Origin: Bactericera cockerelli
Taxonomy: Eukaryota > Arthropoda > Insecta > Hemiptera > Triozidae
Reading direction: 5' to 3'
Assembly: GCA_024516035.1 (NCBI GenBank)
Contig: CM044967.1
Location: 3,714,859-3,778,858, forward strand
Length of the DNA: 64,000 bases
The notes under the pieces were generated by a model. It saw only the letters and a program-made list of their open reading frames with translations, was not told the DNA's origin and ran no database searches. Below, piece by piece: positions 29,954 through 42,107 of the stretch (positions are counted from its first letter, which is position 1; each line of letters opens with the position of its first letter). Position numbers and translations under genes: made by a program.

Positions 29954-31790
29954 TTTAGAGAGTTGTATGGGGTTTTTCATACGGTTGATACGGTGGGTGT
30001 TACCATAGATGTAGGACCAGACCAGGATAGATGTGTCGGACTTATCAGTCCTCATCAGATAACCTTTTGGTAGCTCTTGATATACAATGAGATCATTAAA
30101 CTTTATCATAGGTTCTTACAATGTTGGTACTATTTATTCGTCACTTTTACCCTCTATTTCTCTCTGAGTATGAGTAGAAAACTTCCACAGTAAAATATTT
30201 AAAAAAAATTTAACACAGTCGTAATTCGAACCTGGGTCTCCAGTATATTAATCAGTGTCAATAGGCATACCCTCTGACTAACAAAAGTTAAATATAGAAA
30301 TGATTTGTTCAGTTCTAAAATAGTGTAACAATACCCTCAACCCTCATCTCGAGTCAACAATCGAACCCTGTAGAATACCTTACCCAGAACATAATGAACC
30401 CTATAATAGTTATAGACCCATCTGTCATTTTTGAACTTGCTTCAAAAAGAATAAAAAAGATTACGTCTAAATCGCTCTCTCATTTTGTACTCTTTTAATT
30501 CCTGATAACGGTATTGCTCTATTTACATACAGATTGAGACGCGATCGAAAGCATTGTATGTATCCTTTTTTTTCTTTCGTTGTTTGATGTGCAGCTCATC
30601 ATCCTTTGTAACTTCGTTAAATAGGCTTAAATATTTCATGGTGGGGGATTGTATTAGCTAATGGAGCTTTTGAATGACATTTTAGATATTGGCATTTTGT
30701 GTGAGGAATAATTAGGAACCTGTGAGGTTCCCATGTCACGAACACATTTCTTTTGGTATTCAATTTTGATTTCAATTGTAACTTATAGTTTAGCAACTAC
30801 ATAATGAGAGACTGCATGGTGATAAAGAGAGTTAGATCTAACCATAATGGCTGGAAATTGTTGGTAATTTTTGTTCTTCGACCACAGTTGGACCATTTTA
30901 TTGGTGGTCGAGTTATGAGGCGCTAGTCTGGTAATCCAAGGAAGTAGTTTGAACTTTTTCCCCATAATATTTTAGAATTTGACGACATTTAATAATGTCA
31001 CCGGAAACAACTGCTTGAATAAAAAGACTCGTTAGCTCTACTCAAACACTCATAAAAATACTTAATACATTATTATTACACTGTCTAATGCAAAAAAAAG
31101 TATTTGAGGGTAGTAAAACTAAGGAAAAAAAAATATACTGAAAACATGTAACTCAATGCTATTAAATTTACTCTATTTCTACAAAACAAGATTACTAATT
31201 TTACCATTTCTTTAACATACATACATGAAACCAATCCTCAAAAATTACCTCTCCCTTTTTGCTGAAATTTTGTTAAGTAAGAGGTCAATGGAGATGATCT
31301 CTCGCTCTCTCTCCCTTTTATCTGCCAGATATCAAGTACAAGATCACGTGCTGAAACTCTATATTGACGTAAAAACATATTTCGTCGATTTTCTCCACAA
31401 CAAAGTGAAAAAGATTTTTTAATACTTTTTTTTACGTTTTGTTTTGAAGTTTTCGATGAAAACAAGGTTCGTCGGAAAGCGCACTTTGAGCTTGTTGAAT
31501 GCAGTGAATCTGACGGGACCTTTGAAGGAAAAGTTCTGCTAATGAGATGATACGTCAAGTACCGATACCTAATCTGTGCACCACGTGGCTTCCACAAGTC
31601 TTTCCATCAGTCAGTCAAAATGTATAAGTGAGAAGTTCTAGTAGATGTAAAAAGTTACATATAGGATAGCTAGGTACTATGCTGTACAGGTTGTTCTCAT
31701 AGACTGAGCAACCAACCTGATGAACCTGAGTTACTCACTATCTCACTAACTGCAATTTTTTATAAGTAGTCCGCATGAAATAATATGAAG
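29954..31790. other. Intergenic; tRNA-like scrap and shared 57-bp piece
   Basis: 30225-30290 has CGTAATTCGAACCTGGGTC, a tRNA-like B box on minus. 30834-30894 is shared, inverted, with the insert in SINE-C 27972-28030. ORFs near 31225-31597 on both strands overlap and have no motif I recognise. Confidence 0.45.
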
Positions 31791-31794
31791 AAAA

Positions 31795-31890
31795 ATCGAC
31801 AAACTATGGGATTCGAACCGACGGATCCCCACTCTACGTGGATGACCAGACCCAAATGCTTAACCACTCGAACACCCAAATGCCCAGATG
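31795..31890 (-). repeat. tRNA-like head related to SINE-A
   Basis: GGGATTCGAACCGACGGATC and ATGCTTAACCACTCGAACA correspond to the SINE-A B and A boxes. No SINE-A tail. Confidence 0.6.
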
Positions 31891-31894
31891 TAAA

Positions 31895-32720
31895 TGCATA
31901 GATTATTATTCAAGTTTGTTTTCAAACTTGAATTATTAAAATTTGTTTCGATATCTATGATAGAGATCAAAACAAACTTGAGAGACTCGGATGCATTTGA
32001 GCACGCATTGATAGAAATGTGTCAAGAGTTATACCGAAGAAAAGTCGACATTTCTTTCTTCTGAGAACAAAAGTCCATTCTGTCAAAGTCCGGCTTTTGT
32101 TTTTCTTGACTGATGAAACAGAAATTCCTGGAGACAAATGAATAGAGATAAACGGCCCTCTTCTCTGTGGCTTTTTTCAGTAGTATTAAAAATAGGATTT
32201 CTATGTCTTTATTGTCAAGGGGCTGATTATTGTGTGGTGTCACTAACTGTTTGTGAGTTTGATCGGAGTGTGCTATGTGGTGTTCAAGTGTGGAATCAAT
32301 GTCAAAGATTTTTGTGATATCATCAGTCTTTTTCTTTGTCATAGGAATTAAGACTTCTTGTAAAGGCTCATTGATTTCTTTCGTCTTCTTCATCAACATT
32401 AAAAGGCACTAGGCACTAGTTGAGGGTAAAAAACTCTTTCGGTGATAAATTTCTGGGATTGAGATAGTTTTATTAAATGTTTTTTTTTACAATTCGCGTT
32501 AGACTAGAAATACAGACTACAATAAAGAGACTACATTTGAATTATAATTTTACATAGATAGACATAATCTTATAGAAATATTCACTATAATTCCTGGGTT
32601 TCTTAAGTAATTTAAGAATGGATTGAAAATTCTTGAATGATGTCATCAGAAATCAATCTGTACCTAACAGGTATCAAACCAACGTCAATCTTTCTCTGGT
32701 AGGTATTTATAGCTATCCAT
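31895..32720. other. Intergenic with one 125-codon minus ORF (32022-32399)
   Basis: The ORF reads KKTKEINEPLQEVLIPMTKK and on, Lys-rich with no motif I know. Length is near what chance gives in A/T-rich DNA, so I do not call a gene. 31910-31985 holds a short inverted AAGTTTGTTTT pair. Confidence 0.35.
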
Positions 32721-32724
32721 AAAA

Positions 32725-32865
32725 ACACTCTCCACTCTGATAATCCCCTAATCTCCATTTCAACGGTCACACAACGCACTCTGATTGGTTATTGCTTTCA
32801 AATAAATCAATCAGAGTGCATTGTGTGACGGTTGAGACGGAGATAATGAGAGTGAGAGTTCTTTC
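32725..32865. mobile_element. Hairpin MITE, about 60-bp arms
   Basis: CACTCTCCACTCTGATAATC and ACGGTCACACAACGCACTCT read inverted as CAGAGTGCATTGTGTGACGG and ATAATGAGAGTGAGAGT, around a 20-bp centre. Confidence 0.8.
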
Positions 32866-33780
32866 TGAAACGGGCTACAGGTAATCCTTCAATCAATTTC
32901 GATATTCAAAATAATATTAATATTTAAACCAAATAGTATTCTGAGTACACAATATGATTGTAAATAAAATAAATTAGAATATAATCTAAGGTGATTCTAA
33001 TGCCTACAGCATTCTCTCTCGAACGCCATTTTCTGCATCATATTACCCTCCTAGTACCTCTCAAGCAAACTATTCTTCATAGAACACATTCATTTACATC
33101 AGTTTACGATACATAATTTCACACAAAAGGAAGATCTCTTTGTATTCCTTCTACAATGATACAGACGATACAGTATCATTTATAAACAGAAGCAGCATAC
33201 CTATGCACCCTTCAACTCTCCCTAACAGCCCTCCCATTCGAGAAGGGATGTTTAGCCAGCCAATGAAACTGTTATTTACCCCCCATCTCTTTTTACCCCC
33301 GCTAAAAGCGTAACTCGTAGCGGGGAAAATTTTGCCCCGAAGGAATGTAGCGCTCCCCCCTGATCCATCCTTTGGAATACTTCGTGTAGGTTCTGTATTG
33401 TTCGCAATGTAGGTAGATTTGTTTTATACGAGTATCTTTATTTTATCTCATAACATGTTCTTTTTTTTTATTTAAAAGGAATTTAATTGTGAACACGAGT
33501 TTTTAACACAATTAAAAAACAAAAGCTATACAGAAACCAATGGTCAACCTTGAAATAATAGATTGTTCCTAGAAAGCCCCGAAGGAGTGGGTAAATAAGT
33601 GCAAATGCTGAAGAGCTTTGCTCAAGACCTGAATTAATCTGCAGGAGAGAAAAAAGTTTGTTTGTTGGAGGTCTTGGGTCCAAGCGACCTGTAGGAACCT
33701 GCATCAAGACAAGACAGGACACAATCACGAGTGTTTGCCACAATGGTCAATGGTCGCTCATCCATAATATTTGTTTTTTA
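32866..33780. other. Intergenic with a possible minus-strand secreted ORF (33483-33743)
   Basis: The ORF starts MWQTLVIVSCLVLMQVPTG, signal-like, and runs 86 codons. A strong CTTTTTTCTCTCCTGCAG tract inside it on the minus strand might instead be a splice acceptor. No family recognised; kept as a possibility only. Confidence 0.25.
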
Positions 33781-33782
33781 AC

Positions 33783-33845
33783 ATAACCTAGGACTCGAAC
33801 CCTAACCTCTAGAAATCTACTGCGCTAACAACTTGACTACTGAAG
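33783..33845 (-). repeat. tRNA-like head
   Basis: AGGACTCGAACCCTAACCTC and CTGCGCTAACAACTTGACTA; B and A box pattern on minus. Confidence 0.5.
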
Positions 33846-33954
33846 AGTGTTCAATAATGTTTTGTTTATTATAGCGAAGTTATTGAGAGAGGTAACTAAC
33901 CAATGGTGAATCGTTGTTTTAAATTGTCTTTGGGCATCCAAAATATAGAGTTGG

Positions 33955-34022
33955 AAATGAGATTCGAACCCCGTACTTACATCATCACACCCAGTGTGCT
34001 ACCCAGCCAGCTATATGACCAA
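33955..34022 (-). repeat. tRNA-like head
   Basis: GAGATTCGAACCCCGTACTT to GTGTGCTACCCAGCCAGCTA on minus; differs from the other heads. Confidence 0.5.
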
Positions 34023-34054
34023 GGTCGAAATTTATAGCAAAAATAGAGTTCTTC

Positions 34055-34155
34055 CCCGATTTTGAGTACTGGTTTTCCCCATCTAGGACAGTACGCAAAT
34101 CGAGTCTTAGCGCCACAGAGGTATTACAAAAACGTCTATTCATTCCGCCCTTAAA
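34055..34155. mobile_element. MITE family H copy
   Basis: GAGTCTTAGCGCCACAGAGG and TTACAAAAACGTCTATTCAT, as at 28982-29113. Confidence 0.6.
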
Positions 34156-34159
34156 GTTT

Positions 34160-35135
34160 CAAATATTATTTTATTAGTAAAATAAACAGCACCACACATC
34201 GACTGTCATTGATAAGATTAATCTCCAATTTACAAATTACATCTTACCCCAAAAAAAGTTTTTTCGGCTAACTGATAAAATATTCTGCGACATTTAAACC
34301 ATTTATTTACTTAAAATTAGGAACATTTTTCTGCTAAATTTGGGTATTTTTCTATTGATAATAGAATTAGTGTCATCCAATGAGCACCCTCAATTTACCT
34401 TTTTCTTTCAGAATTGAGATAATTGGATGAATTTTACACACATATAGCCCAGACAGCTTATTAGCAAAAAATGCCGTTCACAGCTGATTGAAGACCTGCT
34501 AATGTTACTTTCTAAAACACTTTAGGTTTCTGTAGTGGACTAAATCATCATCATACTCTAATATCATCGTGTACAATGGTTATAATCCATTTATTTTGGC
34601 GGGAGCTGAACTCACAAATCTTTATTCCTTTGGTTCCCAGTACATTCTTCTGATAGCACGGCTAGACCACCAATACAAAATAATATTATTGTAACAATAC
34701 TTATTAAAATCTGAATATTCCTTTAAATCTGAGAATTTCAATTGATGGGGTGAAAATATTTGTAAAAAGTACATTGCACCAAAAGAGCATTGAAAATGTC
34801 TAAAATAAAAAGAAAGGTAAATTGCACGTAATACATATACCCTACAATAAAAATAAATAAAATAAAAGTGAGACTAAATAAACATACCATAAAAATAAGG
34901 AGGAACTCAGAGAAAAAAAGAAGAAAAAAAAAACAATCAAAACTAAGATTAGATTTGTTCCGGTGTTGCGAAGGGTAAAAATCTATTTTTTAAGCCCCAG
35001 AAAAATACAAGTACCTCACTTTTTTTCTGCTCTTTCATGTTACATTTGAAATGTTAATTTTTCATATTAAGTGTATCGTATGTTTCCCTTGAAAGTGGTG
35101 GATAAATATATTTTTATGCTACGATTTTTATATTA
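34160..35135. other. Intergenic; A-rich stretch 34800-34940
   Basis: No gene, RNA or element boundary that I can support. Confidence 0.5.
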
Positions 35136-35139
35136 TAGT

Positions 35140-35305
35140 GTCTGGCTGGGGGACTATAAACAGGGCGTAGACCAGCATTGGCTTGGTTCTGGGGGCCCTT
35201 GTCAATTATTAGCCTCCTTGTAAAGACAGCGATAGAAGTACTGAGTCATTCCTCCACTGTCTGGCTACACATCGTTCACGATGACGCCACCCTATGATGA
35301 TGATT
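35140..35305 (+). repeat. Repeat G
   Basis: GTCTGGCTGGGGGACTATAA, GACCAGCATTGGCTTGGTTC, CATCGTTCACGATGACGCC. Only one 37-bp unit, unlike 49400. Confidence 0.88.
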
Positions 35306-35399
35306 TTTATATTTGCTTTAAAATATAATGGTTAAAATTACAATGGCATAGTTTTCATTTCCTGGTGAACTGCTTTATTATTATTGAATTCTCACAAGA

Positions 35400-35470
35400 T
35401 TAAGGACCGAATTGTAAAACAGGATTAAAGTCAAGATAAGCCAAACTGTCACTCAACTCGAGCTTTAGTG
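35400..35470 (+). mobile_element. Left end of the GGCCGAATT MITE family
   Basis: GGACCGAATTGTAAAACAGG then ATTAAAGTCAAGATAAGCC. The right end was not found; a SINE-D follows. Confidence 0.5.
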
Positions 35471-35513
35471 CGCTCTCATTTTAATATCACTTGCCCTTTA
35501 CTTCACTGTTTGC

Positions 35514-35690
35514 TCGTGATGCCGACACTATTGGTTACTCTTACAAGTAGCTACTCATTTTTCCTCGCGAGGTATAAAAGGAACCCAGACATCCAAGTAC
35601 AGAGAAGAAAATTTTCTACCCTGCTGAGGATCGAACCGAGGTCACCGTGCATGCAAGCCTAGCGCGCAACTCAACTGTGCCATGGTGACT
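35514..35690 (-). repeat. SINE-D
   Basis: GATGCCGACACTATTGGTTAC, TTTTTCCTCGCGAGG, GGATCGAACCGAGGTCACC. Followed by (TTA)n at 35711. Confidence 0.88.
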
Positions 35691-35739
35691 AGTTCTAACA
35701 ATAATTTGGTTATTATTATTAGAATAGAATATAGTAATA

Positions 35740-36220
35740 TACCTTATTAATTATACTGCCGAGAGTGCCGAGGTAAGACTGAAAAGTCACTTTACTCCAG
35801 CAGTCAATCAGGTCTTGTATATTTTATGGGATAAATATTTTACAATTTAATATTTATAAAAAACATGTTCATTAAAAAAACTGAAAAGAGATACCTAACA
35901 TTAAAAAAAGAAATAATTTGAATTGCAAGAAAAAGACATCAGTGAATATCACCCTGTATACACTATACACCTAGTCTCATGTCTTCGTTTACTGTCTAAA
36001 ACTTAAACCTGTACAAGCTTTACAAAACTTCTCACGTCTTTATTTATTGTGTTAACCGAACCCTGTATAAGTTTTTATTATATTTTTTAACAAAAAGAAA
36101 AATGGAAGGAAAATCGTAAAAAAGAAGAGAAAAAAACAAATTATAGAAAATCTCGGTAATAAATGGGGAAAATGTTTGCCATGGGTACGAATATGGAATA
36201 GTTCACTCAGTCGAAATATC
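35740..36220. other. Intergenic; SINE-C-like scrap
   Basis: 35735-35825 has TACCTTATTAATTATACTGCC and CTTTACTCCAGCAGTCAA, shared with 48865-48930. Otherwise A/T-rich. Confidence 0.45.
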
Positions 36221-36221
36221 G

Positions 36222-36300
36222 AATTTCGCCTGGTGAATGGTGTGGTTCAGAAAGTGCTGGACTGATTGGAACCGAGTTCGATTCTCGGCCAGTTCAGCCA
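36222..36300 (+). repeat. tRNA-like head
   Basis: GCCTGGTGAATGGTGTGG and GAGTTCGATTCTCGGCCAG; A- and B-box-like on plus. Confidence 0.45.
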
Positions 36301-36724
36301 GTTCTTACATTTAAAAGCTATGCAATATTTTTTTATAAATATTTTTTTGTAAGTTTCCATGTACAACAATTGAACATCATCAACAAATATCGAGGGTTTT
36401 TGTTGATGTATTTGGTATTTGTACCTTACCGAGGGTATTTGTACCTTCAAAAGATAAAAATCTTGTGCTGAACTGAAGGTGGAAAAAAATTGTTCATTTG
36501 TCATCTGTATTTTTCTTTTGTTTCCGATTTATCTATATCCTTGTACCACACATGTATTATGTTTACTGTGCAAATAAAAGTTCAACGCATGCTCAAGCTT
36601 CTGGATAAAAAGACGAGTACCTTAACCACTTCCAGCACCAATGTGTATTCTACTATTTTAGTACCGTTTCAACATTTGGTAACATTTAAACATGACACCA
36701 TTTAGTACCATTTAAACATGACAC

Positions 36725-37270
36725 CAGACATGTATTGTGAACAGTTTGCCTGGCGTAGAATTCAGTATCGACACAACACCGGTAAAATTGTCATCTCCAC
36801 CATTTCAGTAGGTTTTGTGAACAATTTGCCTGGCCTAAAATTAAGTATCGACATAACACATAACACCGGTAAAAATGTCGTCTCCACCATTTCAGTAAAT
36901 TTTGTGAACATTTTGCATGGTCTAGAATTCAGTATCCACATAACACCGGTAAAATTGTCGACTCCACCATTTCAGTAAGTTTTGTGTACAGTTGACCTGG
37001 CCTAGAATTCAGTATCGACATAACACCGGTGAAATTGTCGTCTTCACCATTTCAGCAAGTTTTGTGAACATTTTGCATGGCCTAGAATTCAGTATCGTCA
37101 TAACACTAGACACAGGTGAAATTGTCGTCTCCACCATTTCTGTATGTTTTGTGAACATTTTGCATGGCCTAGAATTCAGTATCGACACAACACCGGTAAA
37201 ATTGTCGACTCCACCATTTCAGTAAGTTTTGTGTACAATTTGCCTGGCCTAGAATTCAGTATCGAAGGAC
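36725..37270 (+). repeat. 80-bp tandem array, about 6.5 units
   Basis: CACCATTTCAGTAAGTTTTG recurs at about 36801, 36888, 36968, 37048, 37135 and 37215 (spacing 80, or 87 where ACATAAC-type inserts occur). Each unit also holds CCTAGAATTCAGTATCGACA. It stays open in one frame for stretches, but the peptides just repeat. Confidence 0.93.
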
Positions 37271-38180
37271 AGTCTGAAGTCTATTTGTACGCAAGAGCGT
37301 ACTTTCTGCTTGCGGATAGGTTATCAGCAAAAACGAAGTACTTCCCCTTTAGGATATTGAGCGGTCGCCTTCAGCTATGAGTCAGGGTAAAAGTGCATTT
37401 ATTTTCGACGATCAAGACGGGAAATACCATTTCGCTTTCATAACAAAGAAATTCTTTTGAAGTGCCAAAATATTTGAATAATTTATCTGTGAAGATTATT
37501 TTTGCTTTTTTATACTTTCTGTTGAGTTTGCTGAAAATCCTGTTTTGGAATCTGAATAAATTTCAGCTTTTTTTGTGCGTTTCGCGAAGACCGATTATTT
37601 TGTGTGGTGAAAAATGGTGTAAAGTTTTGAGTTTTGAATATTTGTTGAGCTCCGACAATATGATGTTCACGCAGTATGGAAACGCTTTAACTGTAAGTCC
37701 AAATTTGACTTTGAATCATCGTACACTCATATTTTTCCTTCAATTTTCGCACAAGTTGTATAAAATTGTGCCCATATGTATTTCTTTCAATAGACGTTAT
37801 AACTCCATGATCTCGACAGTTTCTATGTTTTCTAGCGATATAGTCAGAACAAAAACAGTCTTCAAACTACCTGCTCAAATAAAATTATCCAGTTATGAAA
37901 AGTTGTGTGAAATAGCTCAATTTTTTTTTTAATTTGACGAGAACAAAAATATATAATTGAGTAACATTTACACGATGAAGCCAAACTTTGGAACGGTACC
38001 AACGATAGTCTATTGGAATGCTTACCAGGCTACACCAAAATTGTTTATTTTTACATAGTTTCAACCTGTTCACACAAAAATTCTCGGTGTTGCATTCCTT
38101 TGCAGGAATTAAATCATTAACTTAACTGACCATTAGTTATTGTGTGCTGTATACATTTGTGCAATAAGTTATAATAATAA
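37271..38180. other. Intergenic with a 156-codon plus ORF (37462-37932)
   Basis: The ORF starts MPKYLNNLSVKIIFAFLYFL, hydrophobic at the N-terminus, with no known motif. Codon use looks like the A/T-rich background. I do not call it a gene, but it is the longest non-repeat ORF in this part. Confidence 0.25.
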
Positions 38181-38376
38181 CAGTCTTAAGTGGAAAATAT
38201 CCACCAGGCGAGGTTAATGCTTAAAGCATTTTCTACCACCTAACCCTCAGAGTCTTATTATTATGTGATCATATACTCAAATTAATGAGTGGGATTCTGG
38301 GTGGGATTCGAACCAACGGATCCCTACGCTACCTGGATTACCAGACTAGCTCGTTAACCACTCGACTACCAGTTCT
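38181..38376 (-). repeat. SINE-A
   Basis: AGTGGAAAATATCCACCAGG, GGGATTCGAACCAACGGATC, TTAACCACTCGACTACCAG. Confidence 0.9.
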
Positions 38377-38699
38377 TGATTCAATCCTTTATTTCTATTA
38401 CAAAACTACCTATCAATGCAACTGAGGGTATCGCATGCAAATTACATACAGGTGGAAAACCATCGCTTTTTAGTATCAGTATAATCCTGCGAAGGACGGG
38501 GTTCGTCTCTATTTAAAAATGTTAATTACCTATTATTGCACTCTGAAGGTGTCTACGTCATCATAAGGAGTCTGCACTACCATTATAGAAATCTCAACCC
38601 TAAGAAAAAACTGAAATACTGCTGTCACCGCTACCCTTAAATACTACAAATTAGCATTTTCTAACACCTTGCTTAAAGCATTATCTACCACCCAACACA

Positions 38700-38843
38700 T
38701 CACAGTAGCTACTCATTTTTTCCTCACGAGGTATGAGTAGACTCCGAACATCCCAAGACGGAAAATTCCCGACACCGCCGGGATTCGAACCCAGGTCGCC
38801 GTGCGTGCAAGCCTCATGCGCTATACCACTCGACCACGGTTCG
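38700..38843 (-). repeat. SINE-D
   Basis: GTAGCTACTCATTTTTTCCT, GGGATTCGAACCCAGGTCGC, TATACCACTCGACCACGG. Confidence 0.85.
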
Positions 38844-38998
38844 GTGGAAGAGAAAGCCACAGGCTTTACCCTCGCCCCTTGGTTCACTACATATTCTGTT
38901 GTGTTCTTTTTTTTTCATGTTATATTTTGTCGAATGTATCATGTAGTTGACCAATAAAGTGTTAAATAATAATAATAATAATACAATAATAATACTAC

Positions 38999-39178
38999 AG
39001 GAGGGCCGTACAGCGGGATCGGTAGGCCCAATTAGCACTGCACTTGAAGTAATGAAATTATTCCGGTTCCAAGTGCAGTACGCTATCAGGAAAGGTGGCT
39101 TTTTAGTGGGTGGAAATCCCACATCCCAGGCTAAGACCTGGGTGTCTTTAAAAGATTTTTCCCCGCCCATCCTTAAAA
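38999..39178 (+). repeat. Repeat J
   Basis: CTTGAAGTAATGAAATTATT, CGGTTCCAAGTGCAG, TTTTTAGTGGGTGGAAATCC. A second copy is at 43045-43195. Flanked by (AAT)n on both sides. Confidence 0.8.
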
Positions 39179-39179
39179 T

Positions 39180-40538
39180 AATAATAATAATAATATTAAC
39201 CCAGATAACGCGGTGAAATTTTTGTTTTATTTGTTTGGAGTGATATAAATTGAGTCCTGAATCAAAATAAGTGCTGTCAACTTATCACTCGGACTCAAAA
39301 CAAAGAGCTTAAGGTGTCGCCAACTAACCTCAACAAGCTGAGTTAATTAGAAAAATCCACAATGTAGTACCTTTCACCAGATGGGGCTGACGTCCTTCAG
39401 CCCTTCAGCCCCATCTGGGTTAAGACTCCTGGGAAAATAGTTGGCGAGGAAGCATTGACATCTGTATCGTGCTCGCCGCATTCCGCCAGAGTAAAGCACA
39501 GCCCAGGACCTCGGAAACCAATATCTATCGGTTGTGCGGGTGCTTTTGACACGCAAGAGATTACCCGAAACCCCCCGAAGACATTTCTAAAAGTAAAAGA
39601 AAATCACGCGATCCGAGTTCTTGAAATGTTTTCATGCGAAGACGTCGACCACACTATGGCATTAGTTCCAATTTCGAACCGATAAAAAAAAATCCCAAAC
39701 TAATTGGTCCAATCATAAATTTTCCCATAGTTTCATGTTTTTTTTTTCTTCTTCTCGAAATCCGAAATTGTTTTTACCTTGTAAAATGTGGTTCGATGAT
39801 TTAAGAGTCAAATAATTTATTAGGAACGTCAAGAATCTTGAAAGATATACAGTTAGTTTCGTACCCTTTTTTTTCGAGAGTCAATTATCATGTGACCACC
39901 ACACCGGTCTGAATACATAATGTTGCTGTATATTAAATATTAATTGTATAAATATATAATGAGATGGATAGAAAATAGAATGAGATAGATTGGATTTGAA
40001 GTCGGCTTCAGAGGTTGAAAACTAGATATTTATTTTGTTGAACGATACGACCTCCTGCAGTAGTATTAATCTAATGTTGCGGGGAAATTAAAAACTAAAA
40101 TTACACCATATTTGCCATAAACTCGAGTCCTTTTTCTCAATGTAAAACAATCACAAAAGCAAACAATCCTTTTATTTTGACACAGAATAGTCTTCAGACC
40201 AGTGGGCAGGAAGGAGGAAAAATCTCTTTTTTAGAGATACCCAGGTCTAAAAGTACAGCATTTATGAGAATCCTGGTTATCTGCAATATGATTTGAAAAC
40301 ATGTAATGACTGAAGACCGAACGATATAAACATAATGTAAATGTGAAATTTTCCTAGGTATCGACCATAGGTCTCTGGGTTGTCCAAATATCAGAACGAA
40401 ATTTAGCTATAGTTACTGTAATACTAGGCTCAATGCTTACATATTCCTACAGCCTTTAGCTTATTGGAAATTTTCACCCTTCTTTGTAAAGCCTCAGGCT
40501 CTTTGCAAAAATCCTGCCATCCCTTGTCAAAGGGCCTA
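39180..40538. other. Intergenic; short perfect inverted repeat at 39377-39417
   Basis: CCAGATGGGGCTGA is inverted as TCAGCCCCATCTGG with a 13-bp loop. 39366-39685 is G+C-richer with an open frame of about 106 codons but no motif I recognise. Confidence 0.45.
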
Positions 40539-40539
40539 A

Positions 40540-40652
40540 AATTACAATTACTCAAACTCGCCTTTCTAAATATTTGCCCTATTTGGGACTTGAACCACCG
40601 ACCTCCAGGTTACGAGACCAAGGCCTTATCGATCCAGCTACTCAGGTCGGTT
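40540..40652 (-). repeat. SINE-B
   Basis: AATTACTCAAACTCGCC, GGGACTTGAACCACCGACCT, TATCGATCCAGCTACTCAGG. Confidence 0.85.
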
Positions 40653-40660
40653 ATGCCTTA

Positions 40661-40908
40661 CTAGCGGGCTGTCGCCCGCTTTGCGGACCGAGGCATGGCC
40701 GTTAAGCAAAAAATCCTTTTTCGCCAATGGCAGGTGTTGTAATGGGAATTTCGAAAAATCCCGTCTTATTGCACATCTAGACTATAAGACAAAGCTACCT
40801 ACCAAATTTCAGCTTCCTAGGACTTACCAGTTCGGAGAAACAGTGATGAATCAGTCAGTCAGTCAGTGAGTGAAACTCTCTTTTATAAGTATAGATTACC
40901 TAAGTCTA
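40661..40908 (+). mobile_element. ACTAGC-type element, single-unit form
   Basis: Starts ACTAGCGGGCTGTCGCCCGC and ends CTTTTATAAGTATAGATT. Inside, one GGCATGGCCG word and one GGTGTTGTAATGGGAATTTC unit, then TCAGTCAGTCAGTCAGTGAG. Same ends as the expanded copy at 61481. Confidence 0.9.
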
Positions 40909-41053
40909 CTGGTACAATCCAATTAAAAAAAGAAAAGATCTAGTTAATCGTGTTATTGTGTCACAATTTTAGTGGGTAGTATCGACATTACGAGAACTAT
41001 ACTTATGCCTTATGCATCATATCTCCAACTAACCATCATCTTCCAATATCAAT

Positions 41054-41229
41054 CTCGTAATGCCGCCACTGGTCGTTGCGCACTCTATAACTACTTAAAT
41101 TGTCCTCACGAGGCTAGGGTATGCCCCGACATCCAAAGTACATAACCGAAAAAATCCGAACCTGCCGGGATTCGAACCCGGGTCACCTGGAGTGCAAGCC
41201 GAGCATGCTACCGCTAGGCCAAGGTGACT
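41054..41229 (-). repeat. SINE-D
   Basis: CGTAATGCCGCCACTGGTCG, GGGATTCGAACCCGGGTCAC, GCTACCGCTAGGCCAAGGTG. Confidence 0.88.
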
Positions 41230-41967
41230 ACTGTACAGTCTGTACAATCCAATAGTTTACTTGTCAAAGTAGTCAAGTGTTTTTTAAGATGAGTGTTTCA
41301 TATAGCCTCTTTTATCGTCATGAAACAGCAGCTATTATTGTAGACCCCAATTTGTATTTGATAATTGTAATTGACATGGTAACTACACCAAAGGGATTAC
41401 AAATTTTTCACCAGAAAAAAAAATGTAAGTTAGGTACTTACTTAGCCTATTGTATCTTTCAAACCCCTTGCAGGTTTTTATTGTACAGATGACAATACGA
41501 CATCGGTAAACATTATTTATTTAGTCACAACAATATGTTAGGTACATTACACTGTACGATATGACATTATCACTGTGACCAAGTGAATTGAATTAAAAAA
41601 TATGGGTTCGAGACCCATAAATGACAAAGAGATACAACTGTAGATCAAGGACTTCCCTAATAAACCCTTATTGAAAAGATGCTTTTCAAAATATTTATTC
41701 AGTATTTTTTTTATTACAAAAAACAGAAAAATTGGATCATCCTTTGAAAGAATTGTTGTGTTTATTAAGTTCTTGTTACCGCAATTATTGGAAATTGGAA
41801 CATCTAAAAATTGCATGACCACCCAATAAAACCCTTTGAAAAGAATATGTTTTGGGGTTATTATTTTCTATCGAATAATAACCCCACAACAAGTCCTAAG
41901 CGGCTCAATGTGTTTTTTATTAGGGCACGAAAAAGTAGATTTGGTGCCAATCAGTCTATTCAGATTC
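41230..41967. other. Intergenic; nothing recognised
   Basis: A/T-rich; a short direct repeat of AATATGTTTTGGGG-like sequence only. No coding signal. Confidence 0.5.
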
Positions 41968-42107
41968 TAAGGGGAAAAATAGACAACATAGATAACTTAA
42001 GTCATTGCTTATCGTCGGTTTTCCCTATCTTACACAGTACGCAATCCGTGACTTAGCGCCACATAGGTGTTACAAAAACGTCTTTTATTTGCCCCCTAAA
42101 ATTTTAA
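41968..42107. mobile_element. MITE family H copy
   Basis: AAGGGGAAAAATAGAC at the left and GTCTTTTATTTGCCCCCT at the right, with GACTTAGCGCCACATAGG inside. Confidence 0.65.

Noticed and set aside
31225..31597. Overlapping ORFs on both strands near a CTCTCTC tract
   Set aside because: Neither strand shows a domain or convincing splice sites; only one could be real and I cannot choose.
32022..32399. 125-codon Lys-rich minus ORF
   Set aside because: No motif, no partner exon with matching phase that I could find, borderline length.
37462..37932. 156-codon plus ORF with a hydrophobic N-terminus
   Set aside because: No known motif, background base composition, and length close to the longest expected by chance in this much A/T-rich sequence. 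Kept only as a note.
39366..39685. Open frame of about 106 codons in a G+C-richer patch
   Set aside because: No recognisable family; may be a decayed element. A homology search would decide.
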